From Lacrimispora saccharolytica (lineage in GTDB: Bacteria; Bacillota; Clostridia; Lachnospirales; Lachnospiraceae): DNA of 64,000 nt. The first letter of the stretch is position 1, and each line of letters begins with the position of its first letter. Shown one piece after another: positions 17,420-25,644 of the stretch. The stretch is from positions 19,619 through 83,618 of the forward strand of contig JADYUL010000009.1 of the NCBI GenBank assembly GCA_021531795.1. The letters are read 5' to 3'. The translations under genes were made by a program, and so were the position numbers. Below the pieces are notes generated by a model. It saw only the letters and a program-made list of their open reading frames with translations, had not been told where the DNA came from and made no database searches.

Positions 17420-18730
17420 TTACTCCCAATGATTCTTCATGAGGAACTCATCGTTGGTCCACTCGTCGCGTGCCACAAAGGTTTCGCCTGTTATTTTTTC
17501 AATGATAACCTTAGGGAAGTAGTGGATAAAGAGTGGGCTTAGCGCTATCGTATAGCCGCCCGCCAGGTCATATACTACTCTGTCTCCGGGCTTTAGTTCA
17601 GCGCCGTCCCTAATCTCGAAGAGTCTGTCATATTCCATGCAGGTACTTCCGCAGATCCACTGGGAAGGCAAGGGCTGTCGGGGGCCGTCGGGGGCTGGTA
17701 AGTCGGTTCGGCCCGCACTCGTCGGGGACTCGGATTGATTATTTACTCCCGCGGCAGCCTTGGAGCCAGATAGATTATGGACTCTTGTAGCCGTCGGGGA
17801 CTCCATATATTCAATATGATGCGGGTAGGTATGTCGGGTTACCTGGGGATTCAGAAGCACTCTGCTTCCTGTGGTAACTACATATCGATGACCTCTTATA
17901 TCCTTTGTATCGATAACTTCTGTTATTAATGAGGATGCCCTTGATACCAGCGATACTCCGGGCTCTGCGATTAATGTTACCTTATCCTTTGAGAAGCACT
18001 CACTCAGTACCCGGGCGATTACTCCAAAGTAATCCCTGTAGTTGGGCATGTCGTCGCGACCGCCAAAGTAGCCGCCACCCATGTCGATGTATTCTATGTC
18101 TAGGTTGTACTCCCTTGCGACATTGACCGCCAGCTTAGCCAGCGCGCCATACACTTCAACCGACCTTGACTTGGTAGAAGAATGAAGATGAAGACCGGAC
18201 AGTTTCACATTAGGCATGGACTTGATTCGCTCAACCACCTGAGCCACCGTGCCATTCTCCAGACAGTAGCCGAACCTGCCTCCGTCCTCCTCAAGGAGTT
18301 CCTCATTGGGGCTTAGGCTTGCAATGTCTGCATTAATCCGGATGCCAACTTTTATTGCCATAGAAGAAGCAGACATCTCCTCCAGCCAGTCAAGCTCGTA
18401 GTTAGAGTCCAGATTGACGATCCCGCCATCCTTGATCACCTGCTTAAAAACTGCTCTGTCCTTAATCGGACCATTATATATAATCTTATCTGCATCGTAA
18501 CCCAGCCTTCGCGCGAGGTCGTATTCGCTGTCAGAGACAACCTCAGCATAGAAGCCCTCTTTTCTTAGGTGGTTCAGCAGCCAGGGCAGGGAGTTGGTCT
18601 TGACCGAATAGCCCATAATCGAGTTGTCACCCCAGTTGTCCCTAAGTGCACCGCGCAGAAGCTCGATGTCCTTATTCAGTTCGCCTTCCTTAATTAAGTA
18701 GTAGAGACTGTGCTCTCTGTCAGTCCTCAT
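17420..18730 (-). CDS. PLP-dependent decarboxylase (alanine racemase/DapDC fold) in the Pse operon
   Basis: The 436-residue protein has the fold-type III PLP barrel with the PLP lysine Lys44 in GYSVKTN, GLHLHSSTK, DMGGGYFGG, AEPGVSLV, and the C-terminal domain CGSTCMEYD (360-368), where the second Cys corresponds to the decarboxylase active-site Cys. It should decarboxylate an amino acid or a related compound. Residues 311-357 form a low-complexity insert just before the Cys motif, encoded by recurring GTCGGGGACT-like repeats. The gene overlaps pseF by 11 bases and precedes pseI by 24. Standard Pse synthesis has no such step, so it may supply an amine or amino acid for a modified nonulosonic acid. 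Confidence 0.82.
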   Translation of the reverse strand: MRTDREHSLYYLIKEGELNKDIELLRGALRDNWGDNSIMGYSVKTNSLPWLLNHLRKEGFYAEVVSDSEYDLARRLGYDADKIIYNGPIKDRAVFKQVIKDGGIVNLDSNYELDWLEEMSASSMAIKVGIRINADIASLSPNEELLEEDGGRFGYCLENGTVAQVVERIKSMPNVKLSGLHLHSSTKSRSVEVYGALAKLAVNVAREYNLDIEYIDMGGGYFGGRDDMPNYRDYFGVIARVLSECFSKDKVTLIAEPGVSLVSRASSLITEVIDTKDIRGHRYVVTTGSRVLLNPQVTRHTYPHHIEYMESPTATRVHNLSGSKAAAGVNNQSESPTSAGRTDLPAPDGPRQPLPSQWICGSTCMEYDRLFEIRDGAELKPGDRVVYDLAGGYTIALSPLFIHYFPKVIIEKITGETFVARDEWTNDEFLMKNHWE

Positions 18731-19412
18731 TATGAAGTCTCCTATACTTGATTTCCGCTATCTCCCAGTCCTCTATGGTGTCGATATCCTGCACCTCAAG
18801 CGGTGACAAAATAAGCGGCGACAGCTTCTTAACGTCAGTAGTTCCTTCTTTAAGAAATGCCTCTGTTCTGCAGGCGTAGAACTGTCCCGCGTCATGATAT
18901 ATCTTCTGAAGATCCTGACTCCTTACCAAAGCATACTCAGGATACTGTCTTTCCAAACAGTTGTTATTATTTATTATCATGCCTCGCTGCGGCGGATAGC
19001 CAAACTCCACCACCGGGTTCACCGAATCAGTCTCATCAAGCATCTCCATTGCCTGCCTCAATCTTTCAGCTGTCACAAAAGGCGCAGTCGGATAGATACA
19101 ACAGAAGCAATCGAACCTCTCTCCACGCTCCTCATAGGCCTTCAATACCTCCATGATGACATCATCGGTGCTGGCATAATCTCCCGCATTGGCATCAGAG
19201 CGCATAAACGGCACCCCGGCACCGTATTCCATGGCGATCCGTGCAATCTCCTCATCATCCGTCGACACCATCACCTCATCGAAGGCACCTGACTTAAGCG
19301 CCGCCTCAATCGAATAGGCAATGATCGGCTTGCCGACAAAGCTCTTAATATTCTTATGTGGAATGCGCTTGCTTCCGCCCCGCGCTGTAATTATTGCCAG
19401 ATTCCTACTCAT
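18720..19412 (-). CDS. pseF: CMP-pseudaminic acid cytidylyltransferase
   Basis: The 230-residue nucleotidyltransferase shows the CTP-binding start IITARGGSKRIPHKNIK, YSIEAALKS, VSTDDEEIA, MRSDANAGDYASTDDV, YPTAPFVTA, and the metal-binding VQDIDTIEDWEIAE near the C-terminus. These fit the PseF/NeuA family, and the operon context makes PseF the best choice. It activates the nonulosonic acid with CTP for transfer. A putative transferase gene lies 70 bases upstream in the same operon. Confidence 0.9.
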   Translation of the reverse strand: MSRNLAIITARGGSKRIPHKNIKSFVGKPIIAYSIEAALKSGAFDEVMVSTDDEEIARIAMEYGAGVPFMRSDANAGDYASTDDVIMEVLKAYEERGERFDCFCCIYPTAPFVTAERLRQAMEMLDETDSVNPVVEFGYPPQRGMIINNNNCLERQYPEYALVRSQDLQKIYHDAGQFYACRTEAFLKEGTTDVKKLSPLILSPLEVQDIDTIEDWEIAEIKYRRLHNED

Positions 19413-19482
19413 AATTTATCCTCATCTGATGCCGGTCGTGCCTCTGCGCCGCCGGTCATAATGCTTTGATGCCTTCATTCGG

Positions 19483-20550
19483 TCATATCTGCTCATTCTG
19501 CCTGTGAATCTCCGGCGCCTCATAGCGGTCCATGAAGTCCTCGCCGAGGAAGATCTTCTCCTTGGCAAACTTAATTGCATCCGGAACCGTGAACACCGAC
19601 ACCACCCTGTCAAAGCTAACCCCATCAAGATAATTCATAATCTCCATAGGGAACTTGGAGTCAAGAACGACTGCTTGCGGGAAAAGCGCTCCGTACTGAA
19701 GTACATCCCTTGGGTGGGGCTTCATAATAACAACCGCTTTCTTATTATCTATCTCTCCGTATTCACTTATAATATCTCTGAATATCCGCTCTCTTGTCTC
19801 AAGATCGCACAAAGGCTCTGTAAGCACCAGAAGGGTTGGAACATCACTTTGTATTCTATTTAGGATTGCATCCTTATTCTCAATAAAGATGTCTGTCAGG
19901 ATCTCCTTATCTTCGCCGGAGAGCTTCTCTGTAAGTCCGGCCCTTGGAACCTCGATATATTTCTTGCATGGATAATCAAGCACAGATATATTATTTACTT
20001 CCATATCTATGCAGTACTTGGAATAGCCATTCTGAATAAAGATAAGTCCAAGCCCTGCAAGACATGCCTTGAGTTTGAAATTACCCCTGTTATCAAATCT
20101 GGCTGTGTCATAATATCTTATACAGTCCAGACCATCCTCTATCGCATGGTAGTATATCTTATGTGTACTGAGATAATATCCTATCGGGTCAGAATCACAG
20201 AAGACATATATATCATCATATTCCCTTAGGTTCACAGGAACAAAAGGAGCCTCAAGCTTACCGAATCTTCTGGTGAACCTGATTCGCTGAAGCATATTTA
20301 AGACCATGTTACCCTTATCGGTATGCAGCTTCTTAAGCTCCGGGAAGTAGCTCTCCTCCTTCTCATCATACATTACGACCTTTTCAAACAGCCCCGAACG
20401 AGTGGCCCTCTCGTCAAGTGAACCAAAGTCATTGGACATTCTGCTTAGCATAAGGGTAGCCTCACCTCTGTGCTCTTCACCCAGGTTCAGTTCCTTCAGA
20501 CAGGCTATATATGCATGATAAAAGGTGTGACAAATATATATTCTGCGCAT
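19483..20550 (-). CDS. putative nonulosonic-acid transferase (GT52/polysialyltransferase-like GT-B)
   Basis: The 355-residue protein begins RRIYICHTFYHAYIAC and has FCDSDPIGYYLS, YYHAIEDGLDCIRYY and KPHPRDVLQYG. The E/D-DG segment and the His-Pro motif are characteristic of bacterial sialyltransferase-type GT-B enzymes (GT52 and relatives) that use CMP-activated sugars. It lies directly upstream of pseF. I infer that it places the pseudaminic-type sugar on the glycan. The family assignment rests on motif pattern, and other GT-B folds are possible. Confidence 0.66.
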   Translation of the reverse strand: MRRIYICHTFYHAYIACLKELNLGEEHRGEATLMLSRMSNDFGSLDERATRSGLFEKVVMYDEKEESYFPELKKLHTDKGNMVLNMLQRIRFTRRFGKLEAPFVPVNLREYDDIYVFCDSDPIGYYLSTHKIYYHAIEDGLDCIRYYDTARFDNRGNFKLKACLAGLGLIFIQNGYSKYCIDMEVNNISVLDYPCKKYIEVPRAGLTEKLSGEDKEILTDIFIENKDAILNRIQSDVPTLLVLTEPLCDLETRERIFRDIISEYGEIDNKKAVVIMKPHPRDVLQYGALFPQAVVLDSKFPMEIMNYLDGVSFDRVVSVFTVPDAIKFAKEKIFLGEDFMDRYEAPEIHRQNEQI

Positions 20551-20656
20551 TTCTCTTTCTTACCATTCCGGTTACAATCAATTGGAAACAACTTATTTAT
20601 GCAAAGCATGTCGAGGGCGTTTTTCCCATATAAAGCCCATACAAAAACGGTCTGTC

Positions 20657-21940
20657 CTAGAAGAACAGACCTCGTATACTCCTGGCGCAATCTTCTAATT
20701 GTTGTTCGTTGTCGCCTTCCAATATGTAGTAGCCTCTATCCATAATCGAGTGACCGTCCGTGACCGTGTGAAGTGTGTCGCCGAAACGAAGTCTGCACTT
20801 CCAGTCGATGAGCTTAATCTGGCTCTTGGTCCACATAGCATGACCGCCGCACTTCCACAGAAGTACGCCGAGCTTCGCATGAGACGGCACCTTGACAACC
20901 ACGCCGGTGTAGTCAAAGTAGTGAATCATCATGGTTCTGACGTCCTTCGGCACGAAGCTGAAGGGCCGGCCAAGCCTGCGCTTGACGTATTCGGCAGCCA
21001 TATCGACGTCGGTACACAGTGGCGTGAAAAGGTTGTGTAGGTTGTGACCCGACGGGCGCGGCGACATCTCAATCATGAAGGGACCGTCCTTCGTCATCAG
21101 CACATCCGCATGGAGCAGGCACTCATCAAGTCCCACACATGCTACAACCCTGCGCACGTAATCCTCGATACAGGCATACACCTTTTCGCTACGCTGAACC
21201 GAGTGATAGGCAACCGCCTGTCTGTTGGGCATGGGCGTGTTCTTCTTATGTCTAAGCAGCACAATAGTGGTTCGACCGTCGATCACAGACGCGTCCACAC
21301 CGTACTCCTCGCCCTCCAGACACTCCTCGACCACGTAGCTAATACCCGCAACCTCCCTAAGGGCATAGAGAAGGTCCTGATTCGTGCTGACTATATGTAT
21401 TCCCCTGCTGCCTGAACCATACCTTGGTTTCAAAATCGCGGGGTACTGAAGTGACATCTCGCCGGATATTATCGACTTGGCAAGCGCCTCGTTCCTAGCC
21501 TTGCTCTCTTCGATATCTTTATTGGAGACTGCTCCCTCTGCGCCGGTTCTGTCTGAGTCGAATCTCTCTGCATCAGTCGCATAACAGTTGATATTCCTTA
21601 GGCCGGCGCTATTCAATGTCTCATGAAACAGGTATTTATCAGTACAGACCTGCGCCATTCTCTTAGTGATTCCCGGAAGATGAAGCGCGTCATTCACCGC
21701 TCCCGTCGTAGTAAGATATCTTCCGATCGGCGCCGTAAGCAGAAAATCTACCTTCTCCTGACGAACTGCTTCAATTGTGGCTTCCTCATTGGTTATGTCC
21801 ACAACCACAGCCTTGTCTGCCGCCTTGAGTCCCTCAGCATCGGGGTTACCGTCAAAGGCAATTACTCTTACACCCTGCTTCTTAGCTTCTTCAATTGTAT
21901 GAATTGCCTCATTACTGGCACCAATAACGCCTGCTATCAT
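20657..21940 (-). CDS. ATP-grasp ligase in the Pse operon
   Basis: The 427-residue protein has a Rossmann start (AGVIGASNEAIHTIEEAKK), an ATP-grasp core with ILKPRYGSGSRGIHIV, VVEECLEGEEYGVDASV and the metal site HADVLMTKDGPFMIEMSPRP, then an extra C-terminal domain of about 100 residues. ATP-grasp enzymes of the CarB/D-Ala-ligase type join a carboxylate to an amine through an acyl phosphate. There is an 18-residue variable stretch near residue 125. It overlaps the upstream GT2 gene by 4 bases. No GNAT acetyltransferase (pseH) is visible in the operon, so this ligase is a candidate to acylate the 4-amino group with an amino acid or other acid. Confidence 0.8.
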   Translation of the reverse strand: MIAGVIGASNEAIHTIEEAKKQGVRVIAFDGNPDAEGLKAADKAVVVDITNEEATIEAVRQEKVDFLLTAPIGRYLTTTGAVNDALHLPGITKRMAQVCTDKYLFHETLNSAGLRNINCYATDAERFDSDRTGAEGAVSNKDIEESKARNEALAKSIISGEMSLQYPAILKPRYGSGSRGIHIVSTNQDLLYALREVAGISYVVEECLEGEEYGVDASVIDGRTTIVLLRHKKNTPMPNRQAVAYHSVQRSEKVYACIEDYVRRVVACVGLDECLLHADVLMTKDGPFMIEMSPRPSGHNLHNLFTPLCTDVDMAAEYVKRRLGRPFSFVPKDVRTMMIHYFDYTGVVVKVPSHAKLGVLLWKCGGHAMWTKSQIKLIDWKCRLRFGDTLHTVTDGHSIMDRGYYILEGDNEQQLEDCARSIRGLFF

Positions 21941-22647
21941 AATTCTTTTCTTAGTTTGTAGAAGTCTTTAACCGCTCTTATTCCAACCTTGAATATCTTC
22001 TTCACGTTGATGGTATTCACTCCTGCCACCCTCGGCTTGAAGGAGATATCAATGTATTTCACCGGCTCCCTGTAATAAGCCATATATGTATTGATCATCA
22101 CATTCGGAAGAAAGAAGTCCGCCGGCAGCTTGTCAATATACTTGCTAAGCGCCTCTGCCTTCATAAGCCTGTACGGGGCATTGGCATCTTTAAGTCTTAC
22201 ATGAAAAATTGCTCTGATTACAGTTCTTAGCACTCCGGCCGTAAATACCCTAAACGCTCCATCCTGCCTGTCTGCTCTGTTGCCAAAAAGCGCGGAGTAC
22301 TCACCTCTCTGCTCCCAGAATTCCTCAAACTGTCCCGGATCTGTCTGTCCGTCACTGTCTGTCTGAAAGATATAATCAGCACCTGCTTCTATCGCATGTC
22401 GGTATCCGAACAACACGGTTTCACCGTGTCCGCCATTTTGCTTATCTATTACTTCAAGTAAGGGTCTGCTTGCCATGGATTGGCGGGCAATCTCACCTGT
22501 CTTATCTTTGCTGCCGTCATTAATGATAGTCAATCGCGATTTTCCCATAGAAGCATGCTTGGAAACGATGGGATACCATTCTTCGATAACACGCGATATA
22601 TTTTCTTCCTCGTTATATGCGGGAATAACAATATACAGACAATCCAC
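21937..22647 (-). CDS. GT2 glycosyltransferase, dolichyl-phosphate-mannose-synthase-like
   Basis: The 236-residue protein has YIVIPAYNEEENISRVIEEW, INDGSKDKTGEI, NGGHGETVLFGYRHAIEAG and the metal motif FQTDSDGQTDP. The lack of C-terminal membrane helices separates it from GtrB. Such enzymes often make polyprenyl-phosphate sugars or glycosylate lipid carriers. Its start is one base from the pseB stop and its end overlaps the ATP-grasp start by 4 bases, so the three are coupled in translation. Confidence 0.86.
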   Translation of the reverse strand: MDCLYIVIPAYNEEENISRVIEEWYPIVSKHASMGKSRLTIINDGSKDKTGEIARQSMASRPLLEVIDKQNGGHGETVLFGYRHAIEAGADYIFQTDSDGQTDPGQFEEFWEQRGEYSALFGNRADRQDGAFRVFTAGVLRTVIRAIFHVRLKDANAPYRLMKAEALSKYIDKLPADFFLPNVMINTYMAYYREPVKYIDISFKPRVAGVNTINVKKIFKVGIRAVKDFYKLRKEL

Positions 22648-23661
22648 TTATGCCTCCAAGTCAACGTCCTTAAGAAGTTCCTGAATCTCAGGGATGGTGA
22701 GCCACCAGGTGTTGTTGCCGGAGCTGTATGAGAAGCCCTCTTCGACCTTCTTGCCGCCCGGAATAATCTGCTGCTTATCGTTCCATACCATCTGCGGATA
22801 GACAATGAAGTGTTTCTCATACTCGTAGGTGGTGAGGGAATCCTCGACCGTAACCATGATTTCGTGGAGTTTCTCGCCCTCGCGGATGCCTACCTCGGGC
22901 ATCTCGCAGCCCGGAAGCATGGCCTGAGCCAGGTCGGTAATCTTGAATGACGGAATCTTGCTGATGAAGGTCTCGCCGCCGTTAGCCTCAGCAAGAGCCT
23001 TGATTACAAGTTCAACGCCCTGGGTTAAGCTAATCCAGAATCTGGTCATTCTATAGTCTGTTATGGGCAATTCCCTGCCACCTTTGTCGATGATGTTCTT
23101 GAAGAAAGGAATTACACTGCCTCGGCTGCCGGCCACATTGCCGTATCTGACTACCGAGAAGTTGATGTCGCAGGTACCTGAGTAAGCGTTGGCTGCAACG
23201 AAGAGCTTGTCTGACACGAGCTTGGTACCGCCGTAAAGGTTGACCGGATTAACAGCCTTGTCAGTCGAAAGTGCAACCACCTTCTTGACGCTGCCTGAAT
23301 CAAGGCAGGCATCGATGACATTCATTGCTCCGTGAATGTTGGTCTTGATTGCCTCATTTGGATTGTACTCACATGCCGGAACCTGCTTAAGCGCTGCCGC
23401 ATGAATCACATAATCAACTCCGTTGAGTGCGCGGGCAAGCCTCTCCTTGTCCCTGACATCTCCGATGAAGAATCTCAGCTTGTCAGCATATTCCTTCATG
23501 TCATTCTGCATTATGAACTGCTTGAACTCATCCCTTGAATATATAATGATCTTCTTAGGGTTGTAATTCTTCAGCACATACTTTGTGAAGCACTTGCCGA
23601 ATGAACCCGTACCCCCTGTAATCAGAATTGTCTTGTTGTCGAGTAAGTTGTTGTACTGCAT
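22648..23661 (-). CDS. pseB: UDP-GlcNAc 4,6-dehydratase (inverting), PseB
   Basis: The protein is a short-chain dehydrogenase-type sugar dehydratase: LITGGTGSFGKCF (NAD-binding glycine loop), IIIYSRDEFKQ, FIGDVRDKERL, HAAALKQVPACEYNP, LSTDKAVNPVNLYGGTK (catalytic Asp-Lys and Lys of YxxxK-type) and RYGNVAGSRGSVIPFF. These are the PseB signatures. It starts the pathway by turning UDP-GlcNAc into the 4-keto-6-deoxy sugar. I chose the ATG at 23661, because the longer frame would begin at a TTG 11 codons upstream and consume the AGGAG ribosome binding site. It is the first gene of the operon and has its own promoter. Confidence 0.92.
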   Translation of the reverse strand: MQYNNLLDNKTILITGGTGSFGKCFTKYVLKNYNPKKIIIYSRDEFKQFIMQNDMKEYADKLRFFIGDVRDKERLARALNGVDYVIHAAALKQVPACEYNPNEAIKTNIHGAMNVIDACLDSGSVKKVVALSTDKAVNPVNLYGGTKLVSDKLFVAANAYSGTCDINFSVVRYGNVAGSRGSVIPFFKNIIDKGGRELPITDYRMTRFWISLTQGVELVIKALAEANGGETFISKIPSFKITDLAQAMLPGCEMPEVGIREGEKLHEIMVTVEDSLTTYEYEKHFIVYPQMVWNDKQQIIPGGKKVEEGFSYSSGNNTWWLTIPEIQELLKDVDLEA

Positions 23662-23711
23662 GTTGTCTTTATATCTCCTATGTTTATTATCCAAACTTTC
23701 ACAGCATTTCT

Positions 23712-23740
23712 ATTATAACACATTGTTTTTACTTGTGGAA
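23712..23740 (-). promoter_or_regulatory. promoter of the Pse-type operon
   Basis: On the minus strand TATAAT (23712-23717) lies 17 bases from a weaker -35, TTCCAC (23735-23740). The predicted transcript starts near 23705, about 45 bases before the pseB ATG. Repeat array 2 begins about 25 bases upstream. Confidence 0.65.
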
Positions 23741-23763
23741 TAAGGGGGTTGGCGGAGGGGTGA

Positions 23764-24480
23764 GGGATTGCTTGGGTTTTTTGGGGGGAGTTTCGATGTA
23801 TTTCACTATGATTTGCGCGGAGATTCGCTTGAAGCTTTAAGTATGTGGCAACGCGGGTTGCTTATTTTGATAGATTTCGAGGGATGGATACATCGGAATT
23901 GCTTGGTTTTGGGGAATTCCGATGTATTCTTTTTGGGGATACATCGGAATCTGAGATTTTTGTTGAATCCCGATGTATCTGGAATGTATGGTTTTATGCA
24001 CATACATCGGAAATGCCTGGGTTAGGGCCTTTCCGATGTATTGTTACTCTGGTTTCAGTAGGCGATACATCGGGATTGAGATTTCAATGCCCATCCCGAT
24101 GTACGTGGGACCAAATCTATCTACAATATACATCGGGACGGGCCAATATAGGCTATTTCCGATGTATCGCCAAATATCGCCATTCAAAAATACATCGGAG
24201 TTCCGGGTTTTTATCCAATCCCGATGTATCTCAATTAATTTCCCGCGATTATACTCACATCCCCTCGAAGTCTATCCCCGCGCGAATCAACCTCACTTTA
24301 ATTTCCCGCGATGCTGCCTATACTCCCTCGTAGGATACTCCCGCGCAATCGGGGATCACTATGATTTGCGCGGAGATTCGCCTGGAGCTTTAAGTATGTA
24401 GCAACGCGGGTTGCTTAAATTGATAGATTTCGAGGGATAGATACATCGGGATTGCTATTATTTGTATGATTCCGATGTAT
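23764..24480 (+). repeat. repeat array 2 (A, B and D elements), forward orientation
   Basis: Seven 40-bp A elements lie at 23888-23927, 23939-23978, 24002-24041, 24065-24104, 24128-24167, 24190-24229 and 24441-24480, plus a decayed one ending near 23801. The start-to-start distances are 51, 63, 63, 63, 62 and 251 bp. D elements of about 85 bp occupy 23802-23887 and 24355-24440; B elements of 45 bp lie at 24239-24283 and 24302-24346, 63 bp apart. The array fills the space between the divergent pseB and PD-(D/E)XK genes. The remaining stretch 24481-24678 is AT-rich with no clear promoter. Confidence 0.93.
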
Positions 24481-24678
24481 TTCTTTCTTTTTCAGGTATG
24501 AATTCTCTTTTTTTTGTTGAATTTGTAAACCCATAAGCGTAGTATACATATATATCCATATAAAATTCAAATGTGGATGGCAAAGATATCTTCTAATGAT
24601 ATCTGCTATTGCCCTATTTCAATTATTTCCCATTTTGTTGCATTATGTTTTGAAATCAAAAAGTAGGAGGTATTTTTA

Positions 24679-25500
24679 TTGAAAAAAACTGCACAACTTA
24701 ATCAAACAAGCCTGTATAACGATGCTGAGCTTCGAATGAAAGAACTTATGGCTGCGAAGGAATTTATGCAAAAATTCATTTCTACTGCACCGGAAGGCAA
24801 GATTCATATCATTCGTAAAAATCAGGCAATTCAGTATTATGTCCGAAAAACTCCCTCCGATCGAAGCGGTAATTATCTTCCCAAAACTGAAAGTTCTAAA
24901 ATCAGAAAGTATCTTCAAAAAGCTTACTACGAAAAGGCAATTACGATTGTTGAATCTGAGATTGTAACGCTAAAGAAAATACTCAGTTGCTCGCGTTTTT
25001 CCCAGAATATGATAGAGATATACTCGGAGTATCCCGAAGAAATCCGAAACTTTGTGGTGCCGCTGGAATGTTCTGATGAGGATTTTGTGAATAAGTGGAT
25101 GGAGGAGAAGTACGTGGGTAAGCAGATTCCGGAGACAACAGCAACCTTTACGACGAATAAGGGCGAGCAGGTGCGGTCGAAGTCGGAGCTGAATATAGCA
25201 AACGCGCTTACTGCTAAGGGTATACCATATAAGTACGAATGTCCGCTGACACTCAAAGGTGGCAATACTATTTATCCCGACTTTACGGTGCTGAATGTTA
25301 AAAAACGACGTGTTATTTATTGGGAGCACCGAGGAATGATGGACGATCGGGGTTATTCGAGAGATGCGGTTGAACGTGTAAAAGATATGAATCGGAATGG
25401 TATTATTCTTGGGAAGAATCTTATTATTACGGAGGAAACCGGCAACTGCCCATTGAATACGACTGAAATTGATGCAGTGATTAATAATTATTTCCTGTAG
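24679..25500 (+). CDS. PD-(D/E)XK nuclease-like protein of unknown role
   Basis: The 273-residue protein starts at a TTG preceded by TAGGAGG at 9 bases. The N-terminal 150 residues are basic and helical. From about residue 160 comes a compact domain with RSKSE (166-170), GIPYKYECPLTL, IYPDF (198-202) and IYWEHRGMMDD (213-223). This order of Glu, Pro-Asp-Phe and a later acidic/His strand is the pattern of PD-(D/E)XK-like nuclease folds, although the last position reads E-H instead of E-x-K. It is one of only two plus-strand genes between 8 and 57 kb and is boxed in by inverted arrays 2 and 3. I cannot name a target; cutting DNA, RNA or no activity at all are open. Confidence 0.62.
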   Translation: MKKTAQLNQTSLYNDAELRMKELMAAKEFMQKFISTAPEGKIHIIRKNQAIQYYVRKTPSDRSGNYLPKTESSKIRKYLQKAYYEKAITIVESEIVTLKKILSCSRFSQNMIEIYSEYPEEIRNFVVPLECSDEDFVNKWMEEKYVGKQIPETTATFTTNKGEQVRSKSELNIANALTAKGIPYKYECPLTLKGGNTIYPDFTVLNVKKRRVIYWEHRGMMDDRGYSRDAVERVKDMNRNGIILGKNLIITEETGNCPLNTTEIDAVINNYFL

Positions 25501-25554
25501 GTTTTATAGAATAACTTGCGATATTTTCGACAGAGATGGGGTTGCTCAATTCCC

Positions 25555-25583
25555 TTGCATAGTTGGTCGGAAAAATATATACT
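25555..25583 (+). promoter_or_regulatory. promoter of the radical SAM gene
   Basis: TTGCAT (25555-25560) and TATACT (25578-25583) are separated by 17 bases, upstream of a leader of about 55 bases and a GGGAGG ribosome binding site. The gene is therefore expressed independently of the upstream PD-(D/E)XK-like gene. Confidence 0.62.
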
Positions 25584-25644
25584 AACTTATAGTAAATATT
25601 GACTGATTGTTAAAAAAGGTTTGTCGAAAAGTCAGGGAGGTAAT

